Shown piece by piece: positions 26,740-34,801 of a stretch of 64,000 nucleotides of DNA. The stretch's first letter is position 1; every line of letters begins with the position of its first letter. This DNA is from Salinisphaera sp052044135. Lineage in GTDB: Bacteria; Pseudomonadota; Gammaproteobacteria; Nevskiales; Salinisphaeraceae. Under the pieces are notes generated by a model. The model was not told the DNA's origin. It saw only the letters and a list, made by a program, of their open reading frames with translations, and did not search any database. Location of the stretch: NCBI RefSeq assembly GCF_052044135.1, contig NZ_JBQDYF010000012.1:1-64000 (forward strand), written 5' to 3'. The position numbers were made by a program, and so were the translations under genes.

Positions 26740-27846
26740 TCAGCCCGCACAGACCGGGCATTGGGGATTGGCCGGCAGCGACATCGTGCGCCAGCGCTGC
26801 GTTCGCACATCCAGCGACAGCAGCTTGCCGGACAGCGTGTCGGCCATGCCCACCAATAACTTGATCGCTTCCAGTGCCTGCAGCGTGCCCACGAGACCGG
26901 GCACCGCGCCGATCACGCCGGCCTCGGCACAGGTCGGCGCGCTGCCGGCCGGGGGCGCTTCGGCGAACAGGCAGCGATAACAGGGCCGCCCGCCGGCCGG
27001 AAAAACCCCGACCTGCCCATTGAAGCGCTCGACCGCGCCGTAGACCAGCGCGATGCCCGCGGCCACGCAGGCGTCGTTGACCGCATAGCGCGCGGCGAAA
27101 TTGTCCGAGCCGTCGATCACCAGATCGTAGCCTGCAACCAGTTCCGCCGCGTTATCGGCCGAAACCCGTGCCTGAACGGGCGCGATCTCGATCGCCGGGT
27201 TGAGCGCGGTAAGCGTGGCATGCGCCGAACGCACCTTGGGCTGGCCGACGCTGGCGTCCCGATGCAGGATCTGGCGATGCAGGTTGGAGCGATCGACCGT
27301 ATCGTGATCGACGATCGCCAGATGCCCGACCCCGGCCGCGGCCAGATACAAGGCCGCCGGGCTGCCCAACCCACCGGCGCCGATCACCAGCACCCGGGCA
27401 TCGCGCAGCTTCGACTGCCCGGCCTCGCCGACCTCGGGCAAGGTGAGCTGGCGCGCATAGCGCGCGCGGTCGCCGGCATCGAGCATGGCCGGCGTCTCGA
27501 AGGCCAACCCCGCATCCTTCCAGGCATCGAAGCCGCCCGCCACCGAGCGCACGTCGGTGTAACCGAGCTGATGCAGTTGCTCGGCGGCCAGCAACGAACG
27601 CGAGCCCGAAGCGCACAACAACAGAATCGTGTCGTCGGCCGCCGCGCCCTCGGATTCCAGCCGCATTTCCAGAAAGCCACGCCCGAGCGGCCTGGCGCCC
27701 ACCGGCGTGCCCTGGGCAATCTCGTCCGCCTCACGGATATCGACCAGCCAGGCGCCGGCCGCACGCAGACGATCGGCCTCGGCCGGGTCGATCGGCGGCA
27801 TGGATTCGCGCAGGGCGGCGAGTCGTTCGCGAATGGATGGACTCAT
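26740..27846 (-). CDS. moeB: Rhodanese-MoeB/ThiF fusion
   Basis: This 368-residue protein starts with a rhodanese domain (about 15-118, active-site Cys78 in LLLCASGSRS) and continues as an E1-like adenylyltransferase. The nucleotide loop is VIGAGGLGSPAALYL, the arginine finger RSNLHRQ, DGSDNFAARYAVND follows, and the catalytic Cys is Cys306 in APTCAEAG. The structural zinc cysteines are CYRC and CPVC. It should adenylate the C-terminal glycine of MoaD or ThiS so that sulfur can be added; the rhodanese may supply the sulfur. In eukaryotic MOCS3 the rhodanese is C-terminal, here it is N-terminal. Its start overlaps the rmuC stop (ATGA). Either MoaD or the fused ThiSG could be the partner. Confidence 0.88.
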   Translation of the reverse strand: MSPSIRERLAALRESMPPIDPAEADRLRAAGAWLVDIREADEIAQGTPVGARPLGRGFLEMRLESEGAAADDTILLLCASGSRSLLAAEQLHQLGYTDVRSVAGGFDAWKDAGLAFETPAMLDAGDRARYARQLTLPEVGEAGQSKLRDARVLVIGAGGLGSPAALYLAAAGVGHLAIVDHDTVDRSNLHRQILHRDASVGQPKVRSAHATLTALNPAIEIAPVQARVSADNAAELVAGYDLVIDGSDNFAARYAVNDACVAAGIALVYGAVERFNGQVGVFPAGGRPCYRCLFAEAPPAGSAPTCAEAGVIGAVPGLVGTLQALEAIKLLVGMADTLSGKLLSLDVRTQRWRTMSLPANPQCPVCAG

Positions 27847-29237
27847 GACTTGGCTCCCGTGGTTTCGTCGTCGCTGATCGCCTCATCCGCCTCGAGCCGA
27901 TCCAGCGCCGCATCGGGATCGTCCGCCTCCCCGGCCGCCCGGTCGGCGCCGAGCTGGCCGGCTTCGCGCCAGGCCTTGGGCGCCTGTTTCGATGTATTCG
28001 CCCCCATCGCCCGCAGCATCTCGGCCTGGCGCACCAGATTGCCGCGGCCGTCGGTGAGCTTGTTGCGGGCCTCGGCGAACGACTTGTTCACGGTTTCCAG
28101 ATTGCGCGAGACCTTGTCCAGATCGGTAATGAAACCGACGAACTTGTCATACAGCGTGCCGGCACGATCGGCGATGGCCTCGGCGTTTTTCTCCTGTTTG
28201 TCCAGCCGCCACAGATTCTCCACCGCGCGCAGCATCGGCATGAGCGTGGTCGGCGACACCAGCGCGATGTTCGCATCGAGCGCTTCGCGCTGCAGGCCGA
28301 AATCACCGCGCAGCGCTTCGACATAGGCTGCCTCGGACGGCACGAACATGAACACGTAGTCCAGCGTCCGAATCGCATCGATGCCTTGATACTTCTTTTC
28401 CGACAACTGCTTGAGATGGCGCCGCACGGAGGTGATGTGTTCGGCCAGCGCGGTGCGGCGCGCGTTTTCATCCTCGGCTTCCTGCACCCGCAGATAGGCG
28501 GTGAGCGAGACCTTGGAGTCGATCACGAGCGAGCGCGACTCCGGCAGATGCACCACCGCATCCGGCAACTGGCGTTTGCCCTCTTCGGTGGTGCTATGAA
28601 ACTGCGTCTCGTATTGCACGCCTTTTTCCAGCCCGGAGCGCTCCAGCACCGTCTCCAGGATCATCTCGCCCCAGTTGCCCTGGGTCTTGGACTCGCCGCG
28701 CAGCGCCTTGGTCAAATTGGTCGCGTCCTCGGCGATCGCCTTGTTCGACTCTTCCAGCATCCTGATCTGCTGCGCGAGCGCGGAACGCTGCCGGTTCTCG
28801 ACGTCATAGGCTTCCTTGACCTGCTTCTCGAAGCGCCCGATATGCTCGCGCAGCGGATTGATCAACGGCTCCAGGCTGGCCTTGCTGGATTCGTTGAAGG
28901 CCTTGGCCTTTTCGTCGAGGATCTCCTGCGAGAGTGTTTTGAACTGGTGCGCCATCTGCTCGCGCGCCTGGGTGAGCGTGGCCAGCTTGTCCTCGGCGTG
29001 ACGCTGCTCGGCCTCGATCCGTTCGGCGAGACGCGCATTCTCGCTACGCGCATTCGCCAGTTCCGCATGGGCTTTTTCCAGCGAGGCGCCGCGCGCTGCA
29101 TCATCGCGTTCGAGCGCCTCAAGCTTCGAAACCAGCCCCGCACGGTTCGCGCGTGCCACCAGCAGGGCGATCAGCCCGCCAAGTGCGGCGCCAACCAGAA
29201 AAGCAATCGTCAGCGTAAGCCAGGCGCCATCGGTCAT
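27843..29237 (-). CDS. rmuC: DNA recombination protein RmuC
   Basis: This 464-residue protein has one N-terminal membrane helix (ITIAFLVGAALGGLIALLVA region), then a coiled coil of roughly 140 residues rich in Glu, Arg and Ala, then the RmuC nuclease-like domain (SKTQGNWGEMILETVLERSGLEKGVQYETQ, VIDSKVSLTAYLRVQ, YVFMFVPSEAAY). RmuC limits inversions at short inverted repeats in E. coli; the mechanism is unsettled. The C-terminus is acidic. The start at MTDGAWLTL puts the helix at the N-terminus as in the family. It overlaps moeB by four bases. Confidence 0.93.
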   Translation of the reverse strand: MTDGAWLTLTIAFLVGAALGGLIALLVARANRAGLVSKLEALERDDAARGASLEKAHAELANARSENARLAERIEAEQRHAEDKLATLTQAREQMAHQFKTLSQEILDEKAKAFNESSKASLEPLINPLREHIGRFEKQVKEAYDVENRQRSALAQQIRMLEESNKAIAEDATNLTKALRGESKTQGNWGEMILETVLERSGLEKGVQYETQFHSTTEEGKRQLPDAVVHLPESRSLVIDSKVSLTAYLRVQEAEDENARRTALAEHITSVRRHLKQLSEKKYQGIDAIRTLDYVFMFVPSEAAYVEALRGDFGLQREALDANIALVSPTTLMPMLRAVENLWRLDKQEKNAEAIADRAGTLYDKFVGFITDLDKVSRNLETVNKSFAEARNKLTDGRGNLVRQAEMLRAMGANTSKQAPKAWREAGQLGADRAAGEADDPDAALDRLEADEAISDDETTGAKS

Positions 29238-29574
29238 ATCATTTCCACGCCATTCGATCTTGGATAATCGGTGGATTCTAAACCGCGCGATCGCCAGACC
29301 GCGACGCAGCGGGACTTTCCCGAAGTTGAGCCCGATTCCGTTTGAACGGGCCGCCGGCAGAGGTCGTCGGCGCACCGACGGGAAAGGACGAAGCAGAGCA
29401 TAAACAGCCGAGGGAGCAATCGCGGCAAGATGTGCACACCGTTGAATCGTCCGTCTTCGACCTGCCTAGTTCTGCGTTAATCCGCGGATAAATCGTCTTT
29501 ACCGCGCGGAGCATGCAACGGCGGCAGGACGCGTACAATAACGCTCGATTTATTCTTGGCCCGCTAATACCTCC
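29238..29574. other. Gap with a remnant repeat, no gene
   Basis: I see no convincing gene between the divergent rmuC and uup genes. Positions 29471-29493 (TCTGCGTTAATCCGCGGATAAAT) look like a decayed copy of the AATCTGYGN modules found after trmB. The remaining sequence should hold promoters for both genes; TACAAT at 29534-29539 is a possible -10 for uup without a clear -35. Confidence 0.5.
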
Positions 29575-31452
29575 ATGCTGCTGCAACTCCGCGAACTGTC
29601 GCTGTCCTACGGCGTCGAAGTCCTGCTCGATCGCGCCGAGCTGTCCATCGCCGCCGGCGAGCGTGTCGCGCTGGTCGGGCGCAACGGCACCGGCAAGTCC
29701 ACGCTCATGCGTATCGTCGCCGGTGAACTCGAGCCGGATCAGGTCAAGCGCGAAAGCAAGCCGGGGCTGAAGATTTCGCGGCTGGAACAGGAAGTGCCGG
29801 CGGCGACCCATGGCAGCGTGTACGAGGTGACCGCCGCCGGGCTCGGCGCCGCCGGCGAGGCGGTCGCGCGTTTTCACGACCTGGCCGCGCGCCTGTCGGC
29901 CGGGGAAGACGTGATGGATGCGTTCTCCCGCGCCCAGAGTGATGTCGAGGCCCACGACGGCTGGACGCTGGCGCAACAGGTCGAAGCCACCTTGAGCCGC
30001 CTGAAGCTCGATCCGGATGCCGACTTCACGGCCCTGTCCGGCGGCCAGAAGCGCCGCGTGCTGCTGGCGCGCGCGCTGGTCTCCGAGCCCGACCTGCTGC
30101 TGCTCGACGAGCCGACCAACCATCTCGACATCGCCGCCATCGCGCAGCTCGAAGAGATCCTGATGTCGTGGTCCGGCGCGCTGTTGTTCATCACCCATGA
30201 CCGCGCCTTCCTGCGCAATCTGGCCACGCGGATCATCGATCTCGATCGCGGCCGGCTGACGTCATGGCCCGGCGACTACGACAAGTTCCTGGAAGGCAAG
30301 GACAAGGCACTCGCCGACGAAGAGAAGGCCAACGCCGAGTTCGACAAGCGCCTGGCCCAGGAAGAAACCTGGATTCGCCAGGGCATCAAGGCCCGCCGGA
30401 CCCGCAACGAAGGCCGAGTGCGCGCGCTGAAAGCCATGCGCGCCGAACGGGCCCAGCGGCGCGAGCGCGCCGGCACAGCCAATATCGTGACCCAGGACGC
30501 CGCCCGTTCCGGCAAGAACGTGATCGTGGCGGAAAACGTTGCCTATGCCTGGGGCGACAAGCCGATCGTGACCAACCTGACCACCACCATCCAGCGCGGC
30601 GACAAGGTCGGCATCATCGGCCCGAACGGGGCCGGCAAGACCACGCTGATCCGCCTGCTGCTCGGCCAGCTCGAGCCGGACGCCGGCACCATCAAGCTCG
30701 GTACCAATCTCGATATCGCCCACTTCGACCAGCACCGGGCCGCGCTGGACGACAACATCAGCGTGCTCGACAACGTCGCCGGCGGACGCTCGTCGGTGAC
30801 CATCAACGGCCAGGACCGCCATATCATGAGTTACATGGGCGATTTCCTGTTCTCGCCCAAGCGGGCGCGCAGCCCGACGCATGTGCTGTCCGGCGGCGAG
30901 CGCAACCGTCTGCTGCTGGCCAAGCTGTTCACCCGCCCGGCCAACCTGCTGGTGATGGACGAGCCGACCAACGATCTCGACGTGGAAACGCTGGAGTTGC
31001 TCGAGGAACGGCTGACCAACTTCGACGGCACCCTGCTGCTGGTCTCCCATGATCGTGATTTTCTCGACAATGTGGTGACCAGTTCGCTGGTGATGGAAGG
31101 CGACGGCCGCGTCGGTGATTACGTCGGCGGCTATTCGGATTATCTGCGCCAGCGCCCGGCCGATCGGACACCGGCGCCCGCGGCGAGCAAACCCGTCGCG
31201 ACGCCGCAAGCGAAACCGAAGACCGAATCGGCGCTGTCCACCGCCGAGCGCAAGGAATTGCGCGACCTGCCGAGCCGGATCGAAAGACTCGAGCAGGATC
31301 TGGCAGAACGCGAAGCGGTTTTCGCCGAGCCCGGTTTCTACGACCGCAACGAGGCCGAGATCAAGAAAGCCACCGATGCCTTCGCCCGGGTCGAAACCGA
31401 ACTGGAAAAAGCATTGAAACGCTGGGAGACGCTCGAGGCCCGGCAGGGCTGA
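29575..31452 (+). CDS. uup: ABC-F ATPase Uup
   Basis: This 625-residue cytosolic protein has two ABC ATPase domains and no membrane part. Domain 1 has Walker A GRNGTGKST, signature LSGGQKRR and Walker B LLLLDEPTNHLD. Domain 2 has GPNGAGKTT, LSGGERNR and LLVMDEPTNDLD. The linker is charged and helical. The C-terminal 70 residues (ESALSTAERKELRDLPSRIERLEQDLAEREA) form the coiled coil of Uup that binds DNA in E. coli. ABC-F proteins act at the ribosome or, for Uup, affect transposon precise excision. There is a single-gene transcript with no terminator seen. Confidence 0.94.
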   Translation: MLLQLRELSLSYGVEVLLDRAELSIAAGERVALVGRNGTGKSTLMRIVAGELEPDQVKRESKPGLKISRLEQEVPAATHGSVYEVTAAGLGAAGEAVARFHDLAARLSAGEDVMDAFSRAQSDVEAHDGWTLAQQVEATLSRLKLDPDADFTALSGGQKRRVLLARALVSEPDLLLLDEPTNHLDIAAIAQLEEILMSWSGALLFITHDRAFLRNLATRIIDLDRGRLTSWPGDYDKFLEGKDKALADEEKANAEFDKRLAQEETWIRQGIKARRTRNEGRVRALKAMRAERAQRRERAGTANIVTQDAARSGKNVIVAENVAYAWGDKPIVTNLTTTIQRGDKVGIIGPNGAGKTTLIRLLLGQLEPDAGTIKLGTNLDIAHFDQHRAALDDNISVLDNVAGGRSSVTINGQDRHIMSYMGDFLFSPKRARSPTHVLSGGERNRLLLAKLFTRPANLLVMDEPTNDLDVETLELLEERLTNFDGTLLLVSHDRDFLDNVVTSSLVMEGDGRVGDYVGGYSDYLRQRPADRTPAPAASKPVATPQAKPKTESALSTAERKELRDLPSRIERLEQDLAEREAVFAEPGFYDRNEAEIKKATDAFARVETELEKALKRWETLEARQG

Positions 31453-31549
31453 CGCGACACCGCGCGACATCGGCGGTCGCCGGCCTGGTTGACCGGGCCG
31501 GCGGGTACAGCTGCTAAGGTGCGGTTCTCAAACCGACACCGGAGTCGCC

Positions 31550-32134
31550 ATGACCACTGCCCTGATCGCCCTGGATTTCATCAACGACATCGTGCATCCC
31601 GACAGCCCGATGGCCGGCGCGGCGCCGCAGATCGCCGAGCGCGGCGTGATCGAGCATGCCAACACGTCCCTGGCCCATGCCCGCGCCAACGAGTGGTTCG
31701 TGGTGCTGGTCAAGGTCGGCTTCGGCCCGGGCTACGCCGAATGCCCGAAGCATTCGCCGCTGTTCGGCGCGGCCAAGGAAAACGGCGTGTTGCAGCTCGG
31801 CACCTGGGGCACGGAATTCCACGAAGCGCTGGACGCCACCCCGGCCAATCCCGAGCGCGAATTCGTGGTGGAAAAGCCACGCGTGAACGCCTTCTACGCC
31901 ACGCCGCTGGAGGCGCTACTGCGCGCCAACGCGGTCGACACGCTGTATCTGTGCGGCGTCTCGACCAGTTGGGCGGTGCAATCAGCGGCCCGCGACGGTC
32001 ACGATCGCGATTACCGCATTCGTGTGATCGAAGATGCCTGTGCGACCGACGACATCGAGGATCACAAGGCCTCGATCCGCCAGCTGTCGCGCATCAGCGA
32101 GATCGTGACATCCGATAACCTGCGTTCAAACTGA
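31550..32134 (+). CDS. Isochorismatase-like protein without catalytic Cys
   Basis: This 194-residue protein belongs to the isochorismatase-like hydrolase superfamily. Asp9 (ALDFINDIVHP) and Lys109 (VVEKPRVNAF) of the usual Asp-Lys-Cys triad are present. The Cys expected in the pattern CGVxTxxCVxxTA is replaced: the segment reads CGVSTSWAVQSAARDG, so Ala142 stands at the nucleophile. True isochorismatases (EntB, PhzD) also lack Cys, but nicotinamidases and most amidohydrolases need it. A CGGAG site precedes the start. It stands alone; no siderophore genes are near. Confidence 0.85.
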   Translation: MTTALIALDFINDIVHPDSPMAGAAPQIAERGVIEHANTSLAHARANEWFVVLVKVGFGPGYAECPKHSPLFGAAKENGVLQLGTWGTEFHEALDATPANPEREFVVEKPRVNAFYATPLEALLRANAVDTLYLCGVSTSWAVQSAARDGHDRDYRIRVIEDACATDDIEDHKASIRQLSRISEIVTSDNLRSN

Positions 32135-32236
32135 TCGATCTTTTCTTCGTTAAGGACGAGTCGGCCAATGGACGTGAATTGAACGCGAATCCTGATTATG
32201 TACGACAGGCAACGGCTGAATAAGCGAAGGCACTTT

Positions 32237-32270
32237 GTCCGCCAATGCACGCGAATGAGCGCAAATAGAA
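32237..32270 (+). repeat. 34-bp inverted repeat, left copy
   Basis: GTCCGCCAATGCACGCGAAT... matches the reverse complement of 32797-32830 with three mismatches in 34 bases by my count. A weaker direct copy lies at 32161-32191. Function unknown; it looks like a dispersed repeat of the kind found as many copies in some genomes. Confidence 0.85.
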
Positions 32271-32539
32271 GCAGGATCAAGGCATTGCTGCTTCGGGTGC
32301 ACGCAATCGCGTCATCAAGCCTTTGACTGAACGTTGTACATAATCAAAACGCGAATTGAAGCGAGGCGGCCCGTCTTGGCGCGGCCCGACTCGAAAACTC
32401 GGCACGCTCCGGCGCGGCCAGTCGTCATTCTGGCTCCTGATTATGTATAAATCTCAGCCAGGGCGACATGCGAGATCGCTCGGCGTGTTGTCGCTTCTGG
32501 AAGCCATTGATCGGGCCAGGGTTTCACGCTGATGCGCGA

Positions 32540-32571
32540 GTTACCTTTCTTGTTTGCCCAAGAAAGGTAAC
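32540..32571. repeat. Perfect 13-bp stem hairpin
   Basis: GTTACCTTTCTTG and CAAGAAAGGTAAC pair perfectly around a 6-base loop TTTGCC. I recall related sequences dispersed in Pseudomonas, Xanthomonas and relatives as REP-like units. There is no T tract, so a terminator role is unlikely. Confidence 0.9.
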
Positions 32572-32796
32572 CGAAAGAAGGGCACCCGACACAGCGCCGG
32601 CTACGCCGGTTCACTCCGACGCGCAGCGCCGGCGGGATGCAGCCAGAACTCGGGCCGCTTTGGCGGCCCTCAAACAGGCTGGCCGCACCGGCGCAGTGCG
32701 CCGGACACCCGCCGTCACTCCGCGTCTCCGTCGCTGCGTAACGGGACGCAATACAGCACCGTCCGGCTAAGTTTTGTACACAGTGAGGTTCCGGTT

Positions 32797-32830
32797 TTTT
32801 ATTTGCGCTCATGCGCGTCCATTGGCGGAC
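32797..32830 (-). repeat. 34-bp inverted repeat, right copy
   Basis: Inverse of the copy at 32237-32270, together bracketing about 590 bp. It ends 13 bp before the stop codon of the YceI gene, which is transcribed leftward, so it would be transcribed after that gene. Confidence 0.85.
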
Positions 32831-32842
32831 CGACTTTTCAAG

Positions 32843-33472
32843 TCAGTCCTTCGCGTTCACAGGCTTGTTCGCCTCGACCTCGAACGACAGCTCGACCTTG
32901 TCGCCGACCAGCTTCGGGAAGGCATCCATGCCGAAATCGCTGCGTTTGATTTCGGTTGCGGCGTCGAAACCACAGGTGTAGCGGGTCTTTTCCAGCGGAT
33001 TCACCTTGCAGGCGATATCGTCCACCTGCAGCGTAACCGGTCGCGTCACGCCGTGTAGCGTGAGACGGCCCCGCACGGTCGCTTCGCTGTCGCCATCAGC
33101 ATCGTCGAAACGCACACTTGTCGACTTGAATGTGAGCGATGGATATTTCTTGACGTTGAAGAATCCTTCCATGTCGCGCAGGTGCTGATCGCGCGCGTCG
33201 TCGCCGGTATCCACGCTGGCCGGGTCGAACGTGACGTCGATCACGCTGTGCGACGGATCATCGCCGATCCGGATCGTACCCTTGCGCACGTCCATCCGGC
33301 CGCGCAGGGTCGATAACCCCATGTGGTCGATCGCGAAATGCGCATAGGTATGGGCGGTATCGATCTTGTAGCGGCCGGGCTTGAGCCCGGGCGCTGCGTG
33401 GGCGATCGTGACACCCGCAGCGGTCAGGGCCAGCAGCACGGAAAGGTCGCAGGCGCCTCGGCGAATCGTCAT
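32843..33472 (-). CDS. YceI-family periplasmic protein
   Basis: This 209-residue lipocalin-like protein has a signal peptide (residues 1-26, cleavage near AHA-A). The domain includes the family start YKIDTAHTYAHFAIDHMGLSTLRGRM, the central FDPASVDTGDDARDQHLRDMEGFFNVKKYP block, and VRGRLTLHGVTRPVTLQV. YceI proteins bind isoprenoid or amphiphilic molecules such as polyprenols in a beta barrel; roles differ between species. I start at an ATG with GGAG upstream, giving a signal peptide of the right size. The three cysteines at the mature C-terminal half are unusual but unassigned. Confidence 0.88.
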   Translation of the reverse strand: MTIRRGACDLSVLLALTAAGVTIAHAAPGLKPGRYKIDTAHTYAHFAIDHMGLSTLRGRMDVRKGTIRIGDDPSHSVIDVTFDPASVDTGDDARDQHLRDMEGFFNVKKYPSLTFKSTSVRFDDADGDSEATVRGRLTLHGVTRPVTLQVDDIACKVNPLEKTRYTCGFDAATEIKRSDFGMDAFPKLVGDKVELSFEVEANKPVNAKD

Positions 33473-33673
33473 CACGCATCTCCAAACAGGCGGCACCACG
33501 CGCCGCGATGGACTTGAGACTATCACGCAACCGCCGCCCCCTCTCCTGCGTGGCGTACGGCTTCTATTGCCATCGCGACCGCGTGCCGCCACAGCGTAAT
33601 TCGGCGGCTGAGCTTGTCGGGCTGGATAACGAAGATTATTGTAAGGCACACACATATGCCAAACCCATAATCC

Positions 33674-34657
33674 ATGGAATTCAAACAACTGGGATCGACC
33701 GGTACACGCGTTTCGCCGTTGTGCCTCGGCACGATGACCTACGGCACCCCGAAATGGCGTGAATGGGTGCTGGACGAGCAGGCCAGCCGGCCGTTCATCA
33801 AGAAAGCACTGGATGCCGGCATCAATTTCTTCGACACCGCCGACATGTACTCGAAGGGCGAATCCGAAAAGGTCGTCGGCAAGGCCCTGCTGGACTACGC
33901 GGACCGCGAGGATTTCGTGCTGGCGTCCAAGGTCTACAACCCGATGGGCGACGGCCCGAACAACCGCGGCTTGTCGCGCAAGCACATCATGCATGCCATC
34001 GATGCATCATTGACGCGCCTCGGCACCGATCACATCGATCTGTACCAGATCCATCGCTTCGACTACGACACGCCGGTCGAGGAGTTCATGGAAGCCCTGC
34101 ACGATGTGGTCAAGGCCGGCAAGGCCCGCTACATCGGCGCGTCGAGCATGTATGCCTGGCAGTTCGCCAAGTGTCAGGAAATCGCTCGCGCCAACGGCTG
34201 GACCGAGTTCGTGACCATGCAGCCGATGTACAACCTGGTCTATCGCGAGGAAGAACGCGAGATGCTGCCGTTGTGCGCCGATCAGGGCGTGGGCGTGATC
34301 CCGTGGAGCCCGCTCGCCCGTGGCGTGCTGGCCGGCAAGAAACAGGGCGCCGGCGGCGAGTCCAAGCGCGCCCAGACCGACCAGATGACCGAGAAATGGA
34401 AGCTCGGTGCCGCCGAGTCCGACGATCAGGTGGTCGAGGCCCTGCGCAAAGTGGCCGAGGCCCGGGGCGTGCCGATGGCCCAGGTTGCACTCGCCTGGGT
34501 GGCGGCCCATCCGCAGGTCACCGCGCCGATCGTGGGTGCGAGCAAGGAGCGCCATCTCGACGATGCCATCGCCGCGATGGACCTCACCCTCACCGAGGAT
34601 GAAAAGACCCAACTGGAAGCGCCCTACGTGCCGCACGCGATCGCCGGCCACGAATAG
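33674..34657 (+). CDS. Aldo/keto reductase
   Basis: This 327-residue TIM-barrel protein of the AKR superfamily reduces carbonyls with NADPH. The catalytic tetrad is visible as Asp in FDTADMYSKG, Tyr in the same motif, Lys in LASKVYNP and His in YQIHRFDY. The NADPH-binding region is WSPLARGVLAGK and IVGASKERHLDDA. It resembles the AKR11/12-like group of bacterial oxidoreductases. It is followed by its own terminator. Confidence 0.9.
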   Translation: MEFKQLGSTGTRVSPLCLGTMTYGTPKWREWVLDEQASRPFIKKALDAGINFFDTADMYSKGESEKVVGKALLDYADREDFVLASKVYNPMGDGPNNRGLSRKHIMHAIDASLTRLGTDHIDLYQIHRFDYDTPVEEFMEALHDVVKAGKARYIGASSMYAWQFAKCQEIARANGWTEFVTMQPMYNLVYREEEREMLPLCADQGVGVIPWSPLARGVLAGKKQGAGGESKRAQTDQMTEKWKLGAAESDDQVVEALRKVAEARGVPMAQVALAWVAAHPQVTAPIVGASKERHLDDAIAAMDLTLTEDEKTQLEAPYVPHAIAGHE

Positions 34658-34684
34658 GCCGCCCCGCGATTCGCCCGTGACATG

Positions 34685-34709
34685 GGCCGCCCTGCGGGGC
34701 GGCCTTTTT
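34685..34709 (+). terminator. Terminator after the aldo/keto reductase
   Basis: GGCCGCC and GGCGGCC form a 7-bp stem around CTGCGG, followed directly by TTTTT. Confidence 0.9.
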
Positions 34710-34801
34710 CATGCGGCTTCGCCGATGGGCGGCGCGCTATCACCCGCACCCTACGGGCTCGAAAAACCGCGCAAAGTAAGACGCGCCGTGGTGCGCGGCC
34801 G

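Larger units (their letters stand above)
32135..32842. other. Gene-free region with inverted repeats
   Basis: The 708 bp between the isochorismatase-like gene and the YceI gene hold no convincing gene. They contain three partly decayed copies of a CCAATGnACGCG...GAGCGCAAAT repeat, three copies of TGATTATGTAY and a long perfect hairpin, listed separately. From about 32575 the sequence is GC-rich, in contrast to 32135-32400. Confidence 0.7.

Noticed and set aside
31480..31506. GC hairpin after uup
   Set aside because: It has a stem but no T tract, so it is not a convincing terminator.
32441..32812. 123-residue minus-strand ORF
   Set aside because: It lies wholly in a repeat and hairpin region and the translation shows no family pattern.
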